A stretch of DNA of 64,000 bases from Leptospira soteropolitanensis (GTDB lineage: Bacteria; Spirochaetota; Leptospiria; Leptospirales; Leptospiraceae): the NCBI RefSeq assembly GCF_026151655.1, contig NZ_JAMQPN010000002.1:620001-684000 (forward strand). Direction: 5' to 3'. Position numbers and translations under genes: made by a program. Below the pieces are notes generated by a model. The model ran no database searches. It was not told where the DNA came from and worked only from the letters and a program-made list of their open reading frames with translations. Positions within the stretch are counted from its first letter, which is position 1; each line of letters starts with the position of its first letter. This document shows positions 55,536-63,022 of the stretch, one piece after another.

Positions 55536-57465
55536 AATTGCCGCCGTTACACTGAACACAACTCCCCTCGACTTTCTTGGAAATTATGAATCGATCGTTC
55601 AGGCAATTGGTAGTCCAGAAGCAAAAAATGCAGATTGTATCCTTTTTCCTGAGCTTTCTATTTCCGGTTACGGATGCGAGGATGCTTTTTATAAGCCATA
55701 TGTCTGGAACCGTTCGGAAGAGATTTTACAAAAGTTAAAAGCAGTTTCGCCAAACCAAATCATCCTCGTTGGCCTACCTGTTTTTGTAGGTTCCTTCTTA
55801 TACAATTGTATGGCTTTACTTTGGGGCGGTAAAGTAGTTGCCATAATTCCAAAACTAAATTTAGCAAATACTGGCGTACACTATGAACGGCGCTGGTTTC
55901 ATTCAGAATCAGAATTTTTAAACAGAACAATTTCCTTTGCCTCAGAAGAAGTTCCTTTTGGACATTTTATTTTCCAAGCCGATCAGTGGAATTTTGGAGT
56001 GGAAATTTGTGAAGACAGTTGGTCTGTAAGTAAACCATCTTCTTTCTATAGTTCCCAAGGAATTGATGTTTTATTTTCACCGGGAGCATCTCACTTTGCG
56101 ATAGGAAAACAAAACTTAAGAAGACAGATTTTTACCGAATCGAGCAGAAACCAATGTAATCTTCAGGTTTTTACTAATTTGACTGGAAATGAATCGGGCC
56201 GTATCATTTTTGAAGGTGGAGCCATTTTCACCTCACTTGGGAATTTAGTAAAAGAAGGCCCAAGGCTTTCCTTCTCTCCCTTCCAAATCACTTCTTACAC
56301 CTTTGATCCATTAGAGATCCGTGCAGCAAAAGCACGTTCCTTTCGTGAATCAAAACCCAAAATTTCAAGAGAAGAAATTCCAAAAATCCAACTCAAAACG
56401 ATTTATCATCTAGAAGAAAAACAATCCAATCGTTTTTCCCTTCTCGACAGACGTAAAGAATTAGGACAGGAAGATACTGAGAATTCGGGAAATCTTTCCT
56501 CTTATGAAGAATTCACAAAAGCAGTATGTTTAGGACTTTTTGATTATTTAAAAAAATCCAAAACTAAAGGATTTACTCTTTCGCTTTCCGGGGGTGCGGA
56601 CAGTGCTACTTGTGCCCTTCTTGTTTCTGCCATGAAAGAAATCGCCAAAAGGGAGAATGGTGATTCTATTTTTACCATTTTGGGTATCGAAGAAACAAAT
56701 CTTCTTGTGACCATTTACCAGAAAACAGTGAATAATTCTGACCTAACAGAAACGATTGCCGAATCACTCGCCAAAGAACTCGGTTGCCTTTTTTATACTA
56801 TTTCCATAGATGAGGCAGTGGAAACTTCGATAAAATTAATTGAATCTGTAATTGGAAAAACTCTCAATTGGAAAGAACACGATTTACCTTTGCAAAATAT
56901 CCAAGCAAGGGTTCGGTCTCCTTTGGTTTGGTTACTTGCGAATCTAAATGGACATTTACTTTTATCGACTGGCAATCGAAGTGAAGCCGCTGTTGGATAC
57001 ACAACAATGGATGGAGATTCTTCAGGTTCGATAGCCCCACTTGCAGGTGTTAGTAAAGAATTTTTATTAGAATTTTTAGATGATATCCAAAAAGGTAATA
57101 ATCGTTTTATATCACCGAAGGATTCCATACAAACGTTACGAAATACAAAACCAACGGCAGAACTAAAACCCCTTTCAGAAAGCCAAGAAGATGAAAAGGA
57201 CCTGATGCCTTATCCCATCTTACAATCAATCGAAAAGAAACTTGTTTTTTTGGCTTTGGACGATCTTGATTGTTTGGAAAGGTTAAAACAAGAATTTCCT
57301 TGGGAAAATACAGATATCTTACTGGGATATCTAAAGAAATTTAAGAAATTATTTGCTATATCACAATGGAAACGAGAGAGGCTCCCTCCCTCGTTTCATT
57401 TGGATGATTATGGGCTGGACCCGAAATCTAGTTACCGGTTCCCCATCCTTTCGAAAGAGAATTAG
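55522..57465 (+). CDS. nadE: Glutamine-dependent NAD synthetase
   Basis: 647 residues. N-terminal nitrilase/glutaminase domain with the Glu-Lys-Cys triad (CILFPELSISGYG, IPKLNL, VEICEDSWS) and C-terminal synthetase domain with PP-loop TLSLSGGADSATCALL and LSTGNRSEAAVGYTTMDGD. Converts NaAD and glutamine to NAD. Start ATG55522 (PKIKIAAVTL) matches the nitrilase N-terminus and overlaps waaA by 14 nt. Confidence 0.93.
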   Translation: MPKIKIAAVTLNTTPLDFLGNYESIVQAIGSPEAKNADCILFPELSISGYGCEDAFYKPYVWNRSEEILQKLKAVSPNQIILVGLPVFVGSFLYNCMALLWGGKVVAIIPKLNLANTGVHYERRWFHSESEFLNRTISFASEEVPFGHFIFQADQWNFGVEICEDSWSVSKPSSFYSSQGIDVLFSPGASHFAIGKQNLRRQIFTESSRNQCNLQVFTNLTGNESGRIIFEGGAIFTSLGNLVKEGPRLSFSPFQITSYTFDPLEIRAAKARSFRESKPKISREEIPKIQLKTIYHLEEKQSNRFSLLDRRKELGQEDTENSGNLSSYEEFTKAVCLGLFDYLKKSKTKGFTLSLSGGADSATCALLVSAMKEIAKRENGDSIFTILGIEETNLLVTIYQKTVNNSDLTETIAESLAKELGCLFYTISIDEAVETSIKLIESVIGKTLNWKEHDLPLQNIQARVRSPLVWLLANLNGHLLLSTGNRSEAAVGYTTMDGDSSGSIAPLAGVSKEFLLEFLDDIQKGNNRFISPKDSIQTLRNTKPTAELKPLSESQEDEKDLMPYPILQSIEKKLVFLALDDLDCLERLKQEFPWENTDILLGYLKKFKKLFAISQWKRERLPPSFHLDDYGLDPKSSYRFPILSKEN

Positions 57466-57467
57466 TC

Positions 57468-58157
57468 CTAAGGAGATATACCCGCTTTTTCGAAGGCACT
57501 CGCTGCTTCTTTTTCTATTTGTTCATTTTGGAATTGAATATTTTTCAATATTTCCTGAAACTTTTTATCCATCTCTGGATCATCACCACCTTGTGTTTCA
57601 ATCAGGTAATTGATAATTTCCAATCGGTCCTTACCTTGTTTTTTCACATGATTATAATACAAAGTAACATCTGTTGCATTGGCTCCCCCACCAAACACAG
57701 AATTTGTGGCTCTTGCTAACTTTTGATTGAACTCAGCCTGTTTTGCTTTCTCTTCGGGAGTGAGTCTTTTCGGAATCAAATCATTGTCTGGAAATTGTTC
57801 TCTTAGTTCTTCAAAGGCTTGCATGGCTTCCGGAGGATAAGGTTTGCCAGTTTGAGGATTGATGGGAACTTCTCCCGCTTCTGAATTTGCAATCGTCCCA
57901 TCTTCTTCATAACGCATGCCACCAGCACTATAATAGTCAGAATCAAAGATGGAACCAGAGTCTTCTCCCCGCACCCCCAACCGGTTGGTGCCTTTCGGAG
58001 TGTTTGATCCTCCCCCAAATAAGGCAAGGGCCTGCGAACTTCTTTCTTTTTTACGGCGAGCTTCTTCTTCGTCCTCACCACCCATTACGAGTAAAATGAG
58101 AAAAAAAAGCCCAATCATTGAAATGGACACAAAGAGTATTTTTTTTTGGATTCCCAT
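57468..58157 (-). CDS. Hypothetical membrane-anchored protein
   Basis: 229 residues: one N-terminal membrane helix (ILFVSISMIGLFFLILLVMG), then a polar, partly disordered region with GGGS and Asp/Glu runs and a helical C-terminus (KQGKDRLEIINYLIETQGGDD). No family recognised. It converges on nadE with a 2-nt gap and no terminator between them. Confidence 0.65.
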   Translation of the reverse strand: MGIQKKILFVSISMIGLFFLILLVMGGEDEEEARRKKERSSQALALFGGGSNTPKGTNRLGVRGEDSGSIFDSDYYSAGGMRYEEDGTIANSEAGEVPINPQTGKPYPPEAMQAFEELREQFPDNDLIPKRLTPEEKAKQAEFNQKLARATNSVFGGGANATDVTLYYNHVKKQGKDRLEIINYLIETQGGDDPEMDKKFQEILKNIQFQNEQIEKEAASAFEKAGISP

Positions 58158-58199
58158 AGATTGAATTCCTGAAAACTTGGAAGGGAAACGAGAAATAGA

Positions 58200-58937
58200 A
58201 TGCGTTTTCCTTCTTTACATCCAATTTACTTAATCTGCATATCTTTTCTCTCCTTTTTTCATTGTGGGACCAATACAGATACGCCAGTCGCTCCGTTTAT
58301 TTTCCTTGTTCCACCGAGTGTTCCTCAGATCCTTTCCGTCGTAGCCGTCAATAGCAACATTACTGATGACTTCAAGTTGGCAGCAACGCAGACCTTGGAT
58401 CCAAGGCCAGAGTATGTGCTTCGTTATTTTGTAACCAACAGGGAACCGCAGTTTCAGGGTTACAACCTCTATGTGACCACTTCCTTTCCGGGGATCATCC
58501 AAACCATCCAAGGAGAGTGGTTGGAAGATGGGGTCCAACCGAGTTTCCCTCACCTTCCCTACGAAGCGTCTACAGAATCTTCAAAAATCGTAACCAAAAG
58601 GATTCGTTTTGCGGTTCCCCCTCCTGGGGCCGAGTTCTTCCAAAAATGCCAAATTTATACATTCACGCTTCGTTCGATGATCACAGGGGGGTTGATTTCC
58701 AATCCTTCCACACCGACGAGTACTTGTGCCATTCCGAATAAGGTAAACGATATTCAAACACTTTGTACCACCGGAGCCGGCTGTAACACGACCATTTGCG
58801 CGAATCCGTCTTGCACAACACCGAGTGCTTGTGCCTTGGGCACAGCCTGTAACCCCTGTACCAAAGGAAATAATGACCTAGCTTGTACATGCCCCGCAGG
58901 TGCTACGCCTCCAGGATGCCAATACATTGGCCCGTAA
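58200..58937 (+). CDS. Lipoprotein with Cys-rich C-terminal tail
   Basis: 245 residues. Signal with lipobox FFHC (Cys22). The middle 150 residues are beta-rich and end with Cys-containing strands. The last 65 residues hold about a dozen cysteines in short-spaced Thr/Ala/Pro-rich sequence (GAGCNTTICANPSC, ACALGTACNPC, ACTCPAGATPPGC), likely disulphide knots on the cell surface or in the periplasm. The 3' end overlaps the rsmI region. Similar Cys-rich-tail lipoproteins occur in Leptospira; the function is unknown. Confidence 0.7.
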   Translation: MRFPSLHPIYLICISFLSFFHCGTNTDTPVAPFIFLVPPSVPQILSVVAVNSNITDDFKLAATQTLDPRPEYVLRYFVTNREPQFQGYNLYVTTSFPGIIQTIQGEWLEDGVQPSFPHLPYEASTESSKIVTKRIRFAVPPPGAEFFQKCQIYTFTLRSMITGGLISNPSTPTSTCAIPNKVNDIQTLCTTGAGCNTTICANPSCTTPSACALGTACNPCTKGNNDLACTCPAGATPPGCQYIGP

Positions 58938-59649
58938 ACGAGACGTTGGCACCTTATATGTAGTGGCCACTCCCATTGGAAATTTGGGAGACATCACTCT
59001 GCGCGCATTGGAAATTTTTAAAACTGTGGATCTCGTCCTTTGCGAATCGGCCAAAGAAACTCGTTCCTTATTTTCCAAATTAGAAATTTCTACCCCGGTC
59101 CTTGCCCTTTATAAAGATAGTTCGGAAACACCTTACGCAAACGTTTTAGATCAGTTAAAAGTGGGAAAATCGATGGCCCTCGTTTCCGATGCAGGGACCC
59201 CTGGAGTTTCTGATCCGGGAAGCCAGATGGTACGAGTGGCTCGAGAGAAAGGCATTCCCGTGGTTCCTATTCCAGGAGCCTCTGCTCTAACGGCTCTTTT
59301 GTCTGTTTCTGGATTTCAGGTCAATCCCACATATTTTTTGGGGTTCCTCTCTGAAAAACCGAGTAAAAAACGCCGAGAATTAGAAAAAGCTTCCGAGATC
59401 GATGGGCTTGTGGTTTTTTATGAATCGGTCCACAAACTCCCGAGACTCTACCCAATGCTTGAGGAGCTCTTTCCGGAAACCGAAGTGCTTGTGGGAAGGG
59501 AGTTGACAAAGACCTTTGAAGAGGTACTTTACTATGCAAACCCTAAGGAATTGGCAAAAGATCCGCCAAATGCCAAGGGAGAGTTTGTTTTTCTCTTAAA
59601 TCATCGAAAAAAAACACTTAAGGGAAATTCGGATTCCTCCGATATGTGA
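58927..59649 (+). CDS. rsmI: 16S rRNA (cytidine1402-2'-O)-methyltransferase RsmI
   Basis: 240 residues. TLYVVATPIGNLGDITLRA, SDAGTPGVSDPG, PIPGASALTALLSVSG, FLGFLSEKPSKKRRELE and VGRELTKTFEEV are RsmI signatures. Methylates C1402 in the 30S decoding centre with SAM. The start is ambiguous: TTG58927 gives a family-like N-terminus, GTG58900 lies deeper inside the lipoprotein gene. TTG is preferred. Confidence 0.9.
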   Translation: MARKRDVGTLYVVATPIGNLGDITLRALEIFKTVDLVLCESAKETRSLFSKLEISTPVLALYKDSSETPYANVLDQLKVGKSMALVSDAGTPGVSDPGSQMVRVAREKGIPVVPIPGASALTALLSVSGFQVNPTYFLGFLSEKPSKKRRELEKASEIDGLVVFYESVHKLPRLYPMLEELFPETEVLVGRELTKTFEEVLYYANPKELAKDPPNAKGEFVFLLNHRKKTLKGNSDSSDM

Positions 59650-59670
59650 TGTAGGAAGAGGACTAAATAT

Positions 59671-59997
59671 ATGAACGTCGACAAAGTAGGACGAGTTGGT
59701 GGTTACGGGTACGAACCCAAAAAAACCCAAGGCCCAAGGGAAACCGAAGCACAGGGTCCTGTAGACACTATCTCTATCTCTGACGCTGCTAAAAAAATTG
59801 CATCGGAAGCAAAGTTACAAGCTGAAGTAAAACAAATCGCAAAACAAATCGTACAAGCTCCTCCAGAAGAAGATCGTACTGAAAAAATTAAAGCGATCAA
59901 AGAACGATTGAAAAACGGCGACTATGACAACCTCTCAACTGAGATGTTGGACAAAATCTCCGACCAAATCGCGTCAACTTTCCTCGGACAACAGTAA
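59671..59997 (+). CDS. flgM: FlgM-like anti-sigma-28 factor
   Basis: 108 residues. N-terminal flexible part (GRVGGYGYEPKKTQG), then VDTISISDAAKKIASEA and the FlgM C-terminal helix set RTEKIKAIKERLKNGDYDNLSTEMLDKISDQIASTFLG. FlgM binds FliA (sigma-28) and is exported through the flagellar secretion system, so late flagellar genes are held until the hook is complete. GAGG lies 8 nt upstream of the start. A weak terminator follows. Confidence 0.8.
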   Translation: MNVDKVGRVGGYGYEPKKTQGPRETEAQGPVDTISISDAAKKIASEAKLQAEVKQIAKQIVQAPPEEDRTEKIKAIKERLKNGDYDNLSTEMLDKISDQIASTFLGQQ

Positions 59998-60026
59998 AAA
60001 GGACGGGTGGTGAGGGATCCTTTTTT
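59996..60026 (+). terminator. Possible intrinsic terminator after flgM
   Basis: Stem AAAAAGGA / TCCTTTTT with a 14-nt G-rich loop, ending in a T-run. AT-rich and overlapping the flgM stop codon, hence moderate strength. Confidence 0.45.
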
Positions 60027-60080
60027 ATTGTCCTCTCCGAGGATTTCTCTTACTCCGCCGAATCATAATTAGGGGATCGT

Positions 60081-61247
60081 ATGCCAGTACTCCCCGAATG
60101 GATCAATTTTCAATTCCCACCAAAAATTCACTTCGAAATCGATTGTGGATACAAACTTGGATCATTTGTTAAAAACATAGGGTCTAGGGTGGTTCTTATC
60201 ACAACACAAAAAGAATTAGAAAACGCAGAAGAACTTTCTATCATCAAAACCAGTCTCGAAAAACATGCAGAAGGTGTGATCATTTATGATGACATCGTGG
60301 ACCGAGTTCATTTTAAAGATTTAGATTCCTGTGCCCACTTCCTAAGAATTTCTAATGCGGACTGTGTAGTTGCCTACGGATCTTTTGAGTCGGTAAACGC
60401 AGGTAAGGCGGCAGCACTTCTTGCCACAAACGATCTTTTTGCAGAAGAGCTCCTAATTGGGAAAAAACAACCCAAGAAAAAAGGTCTTCCTTTAATCGTT
60501 GTTCCCACAAAACCCCTACTCGGCAATGAATGTTCTCCTTTCTTTTCTGTTGTGGATGATAAAGATAAAAATCGAAAGTACTTTGCTCATGAATGGGCTT
60601 TTCCTGAACTCATTGTTTCTGATCCCAAAATTGGGGCAGGAATGTCCAGTTCGGAAACTGCCAAAACCGGAATTTCCATTTTATCAGCGGCAGTAGACAG
60701 CATCCTTTCTAAATATGCCAATGAGATTACCTCATCCACTGCACTTCGTTCGATCGAACTTATCTCCAAAAACATTGTGCCCGCAATTCGTGAACCAAGA
60801 AACTTAGGACCTAAAAACTCCATTTATGCTGCAAGTCTCCTTGCGGGAATTGCACAATCCACAAGTAGCCTTGGCCTCTGTTATGCATTGTCACTTGCAG
60901 TAACAACCGTTACGAATTTAGATATTTTTCAAAGTATGTCAATCCTTCTCCCACACGTTATGGAATACAACCTGACTTCTTCTGCAGGTAAGTATGTGAT
61001 GATTGCAAGAGCGTTGGATGAAGATGTCACGAATATTTCCGTGATTGAAGCTGCCATCAAAGCGGTAGAAGGAATTCGTAAAATTTATTTGGAACTTCGT
61101 ATTCCGCAAAGGTTGTCCGAATACGAAGTGAAAAAAATCGACCTTCCTGGGATTGCGACCTTGGCGGCAACGTACTCATTTCTTGATTGTCTTCCTAGAG
61201 AACTTCCCAAAAATGAAATCGAAACCATCCTTGTGGCTGCGTTTTAG
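60081..61247 (+). CDS. Iron-dependent alcohol dehydrogenase homologue lacking metal-binding His
   Basis: 388 residues with the Fe-ADH fold. Landmarks AVDSILSKYA (residues 204-212) and GLCYALSLAVTTVTNL..ILLPHVMEYN (265-297) align without gaps to the Fe-ADH metal site, but Asp206 is the only kept ligand: the three His of the second block are Tyr268, Leu272 and Ile282, and the His of the first block is Ser210. The nucleotide loop (VVAYGSFESVNAGKAA) also departs from GGGSxxDxAK. It is probably a non-catalytic homologue. Six nt separate it from the small gene downstream. Confidence 0.75.
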   Translation: MPVLPEWINFQFPPKIHFEIDCGYKLGSFVKNIGSRVVLITTQKELENAEELSIIKTSLEKHAEGVIIYDDIVDRVHFKDLDSCAHFLRISNADCVVAYGSFESVNAGKAAALLATNDLFAEELLIGKKQPKKKGLPLIVVPTKPLLGNECSPFFSVVDDKDKNRKYFAHEWAFPELIVSDPKIGAGMSSSETAKTGISILSAAVDSILSKYANEITSSTALRSIELISKNIVPAIREPRNLGPKNSIYAASLLAGIAQSTSSLGLCYALSLAVTTVTNLDIFQSMSILLPHVMEYNLTSSAGKYVMIARALDEDVTNISVIEAAIKAVEGIRKIYLELRIPQRLSEYEVKKIDLPGIATLAATYSFLDCLPRELPKNEIETILVAAF

Positions 61248-61253
61248 GTTCTC

Positions 61254-61499
61254 TTGATCCAACTTACGGAATTCGAACAAAAACTTTTAGAAACATTTAA
61301 ACTCAGTGATCGCGATGCGAGACGACTACTTCGAGTCATCCAAGACCTTTCGATTGTGGTGGGAATGGATCATGAAGAGATTTATGACTTCATGAGATTC
61401 GGTGTAGAAAATGAGTTGGAAATTTTAAAAACAGATTATAATTGGGAACACTTTCGCATCAGAATTCAGAAAAAACTGAAAAAATCCCCACCCCTTTGA
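61254..61499 (+). CDS. Small helical hypothetical protein
   Basis: 81 residues from TTG61254, with weak upstream signal (TAGGTT). All-helical and charged (FEQKLLETFKLSDRDARRLLRVIQDLSIVVGMDHEEIYDFMRFGV), ending in a basic tail. No family recognised. It is sandwiched between the Fe-ADH homologue (6-nt gap) and the FliG-like gene (4-nt overlap TTGA), so all three are likely one transcript. Confidence 0.6.
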   Translation: MIQLTEFEQKLLETFKLSDRDARRLLRVIQDLSIVVGMDHEEIYDFMRFGVENELEILKTDYNWEHFRIRIQKKLKKSPPL

Positions 61500-62674
61500 T
61501 TTATAGACAAGGAAACAATTACCATTTTTTTTTAGCAAACGCCGACTCGGTAGCGCGGTTTCAATCTTCCATTCATCCTTTCTACCCGATTCCCCAAAAA
61601 AAGATTCCAGAACTTCCTTCTGTTACCTCTGACCCAATTCTTTTTCCACAATTTTTATATGACTTACACTACAACAGACAAAACTTTATTTCCAAACCAG
61701 TAATCACACCCAATTACATAGGGAGTATAAAAGTTCCCTCAGATAAGGAAACTAAACCGAAACCAGGCTTTTTTCCTTTAAACACAAGTATAGGCGGAAT
61801 TCGAAATACACCCTTCCCTCTTTATCGTGGCAAACGCGACAAATTCCAATCGGCAAAGTATTTATCACTCAGAGATATCATCCATCCAGAACTTTCAGAA
61901 GACTTAGTGCGGGGAAAAATTGAATCCTTGTATTTTGATGCCGAAAGTAAAACTTATCTTTTCCGATTGGTATCCATCCTTTTCTCTGGAACTCCCAAAG
62001 AAGAAGAAATAATCGTATCTAATTTGTTTCGGCATGAACCAGAATTTGCACAATTCTTAACCAAACAGATGTTTACTGTAGAAATGCTTCCTTTGATTCA
62101 TGGAAATTTTTTACAGGAAATCCTTCGGGATCATGATGAACGTTCTATTAAATACATCCTACCAAGCCTTTCGAAACCTGTATGGGAAGTAGTTCGTACT
62201 TCTATTTCAAAAAATAAAATGAAACAAATTCTAAATGGACCAACCAAGAAACCAGAAGAGGGTGAGGATTTGATTTCTGTAATTGAAACAGAACTCTTTA
62301 AACGTTTTGCCAGAAATATTTATTATGAAGAAGGATCCATTTTCACCTATAAAGAGACGGGAGAGGTTGAAAAAAAAGATGAGATCCCCTTTGCAAAAGC
62401 AGAAAAATTTAATTTTTTTATCGATGGAAACTTTCTTCTTTTTTATGGAAGGACGACCACCAAACTATTTTTTAAAACCGAAAATTGGATCGAATGTTTA
62501 AGATTTGATTTCTTTTTATCTAGAAAGGAAATCGAAACATTTCAATTTCATAGATTACCTCCCGATCTTATCATTGAAATTCCTTATTACCCTACAGGGA
62601 TTTTTCTTGTAGGTGGAGGGATAACCAAAGAAAGGAAACCTTTTGAGTTTTCTCTTCTGTGGTTTGATTACTAA
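61496..62674 (+). CDS. Protein with a FliG-like armadillo domain
   Basis: 392 residues from TTG61496 (overlaps the previous stop; the frame is open to 61442 without a better start). Residues 160-248 (61973-62239) align with the C-terminal region of FliG: EPEFAQFLTKQMFTVEMLP, LQEILRDHDERSIKYILPSLS and VVRTSISKNKMKQIL follow FliG's DPELAEEIKKRMFVFED, IQKVMREVD and EKIFKNMSKRAAGLL with almost no gaps. The flanks are unrelated to FliG: a Pro/Tyr-rich N-terminus and a beta-rich C-terminus. Possibly a regulator or adaptor of the flagellar switch. flgM lies 1.5 kb upstream. Confidence 0.65.
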   Translation: MIYRQGNNYHFFLANADSVARFQSSIHPFYPIPQKKIPELPSVTSDPILFPQFLYDLHYNRQNFISKPVITPNYIGSIKVPSDKETKPKPGFFPLNTSIGGIRNTPFPLYRGKRDKFQSAKYLSLRDIIHPELSEDLVRGKIESLYFDAESKTYLFRLVSILFSGTPKEEEIIVSNLFRHEPEFAQFLTKQMFTVEMLPLIHGNFLQEILRDHDERSIKYILPSLSKPVWEVVRTSISKNKMKQILNGPTKKPEEGEDLISVIETELFKRFARNIYYEEGSIFTYKETGEVEKKDEIPFAKAEKFNFFIDGNFLLFYGRTTTKLFFKTENWIECLRFDFFLSRKEIETFQFHRLPPDLIIEIPYYPTGIFLVGGGITKERKPFEFSLLWFDY

Positions 62675-62767
62675 AATTTAATCACAATCACTTTACTTTT
62701 TCTCTAGACTCTAAAGTTTTTTTGGATCTACATTAAGAAATGAACCAGGCCATCTTTCCTATTAGTT

Positions 62768-63022
62768 GTGTCGATGTTTGTTCTTGTGGATTTACTCATT
62801 GGCCGTTTGGTTTATCCTATGAATGTTTATCCCCTTACTGTAGAGACAATTGTTTTCATTCTCAGTTTGCAAGTAGGAACCATGCATATGATCTCTCTTG
62901 TTTTGGCACTAGCAATTCTATTATACAGTTTCTCTTTTAGAAAAGAAAACACAGAATTACAATGGTTAGGTCAAAAATCATTGATTAAAATTTTTAACCT
63001 AACCAAAAAACGCTCACCTTAG
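62768..63022 (+). CDS. Small putative membrane protein
   Basis: 84-codon frame from GTG62768 with two hydrophobic segments (ETIVFILSLQVG, ISLVLALAILLYSFSF) and a basic C-terminus. No Shine-Dalgarno. A competing frame with an ATG at 62740 encodes a Cys/Trp-rich peptide and looks like a shadow. The end overlaps the stop of glpK by 4 nt (convergent). Confidence 0.4.
   Translation: MSMFVLVDLLIGRLVYPMNVYPLTVETIVFILSLQVGTMHMISLVLALAILLYSFSFRKENTELQWLGQKSLIKIFNLTKKRSP

Noticed and set aside
62740..62940. 66-codon frame starting at ATG62740, Cys-rich
   Set aside because: Overlaps a more membrane-protein-like frame, has stop-free length that chance allows, and shows no recognisable pattern.
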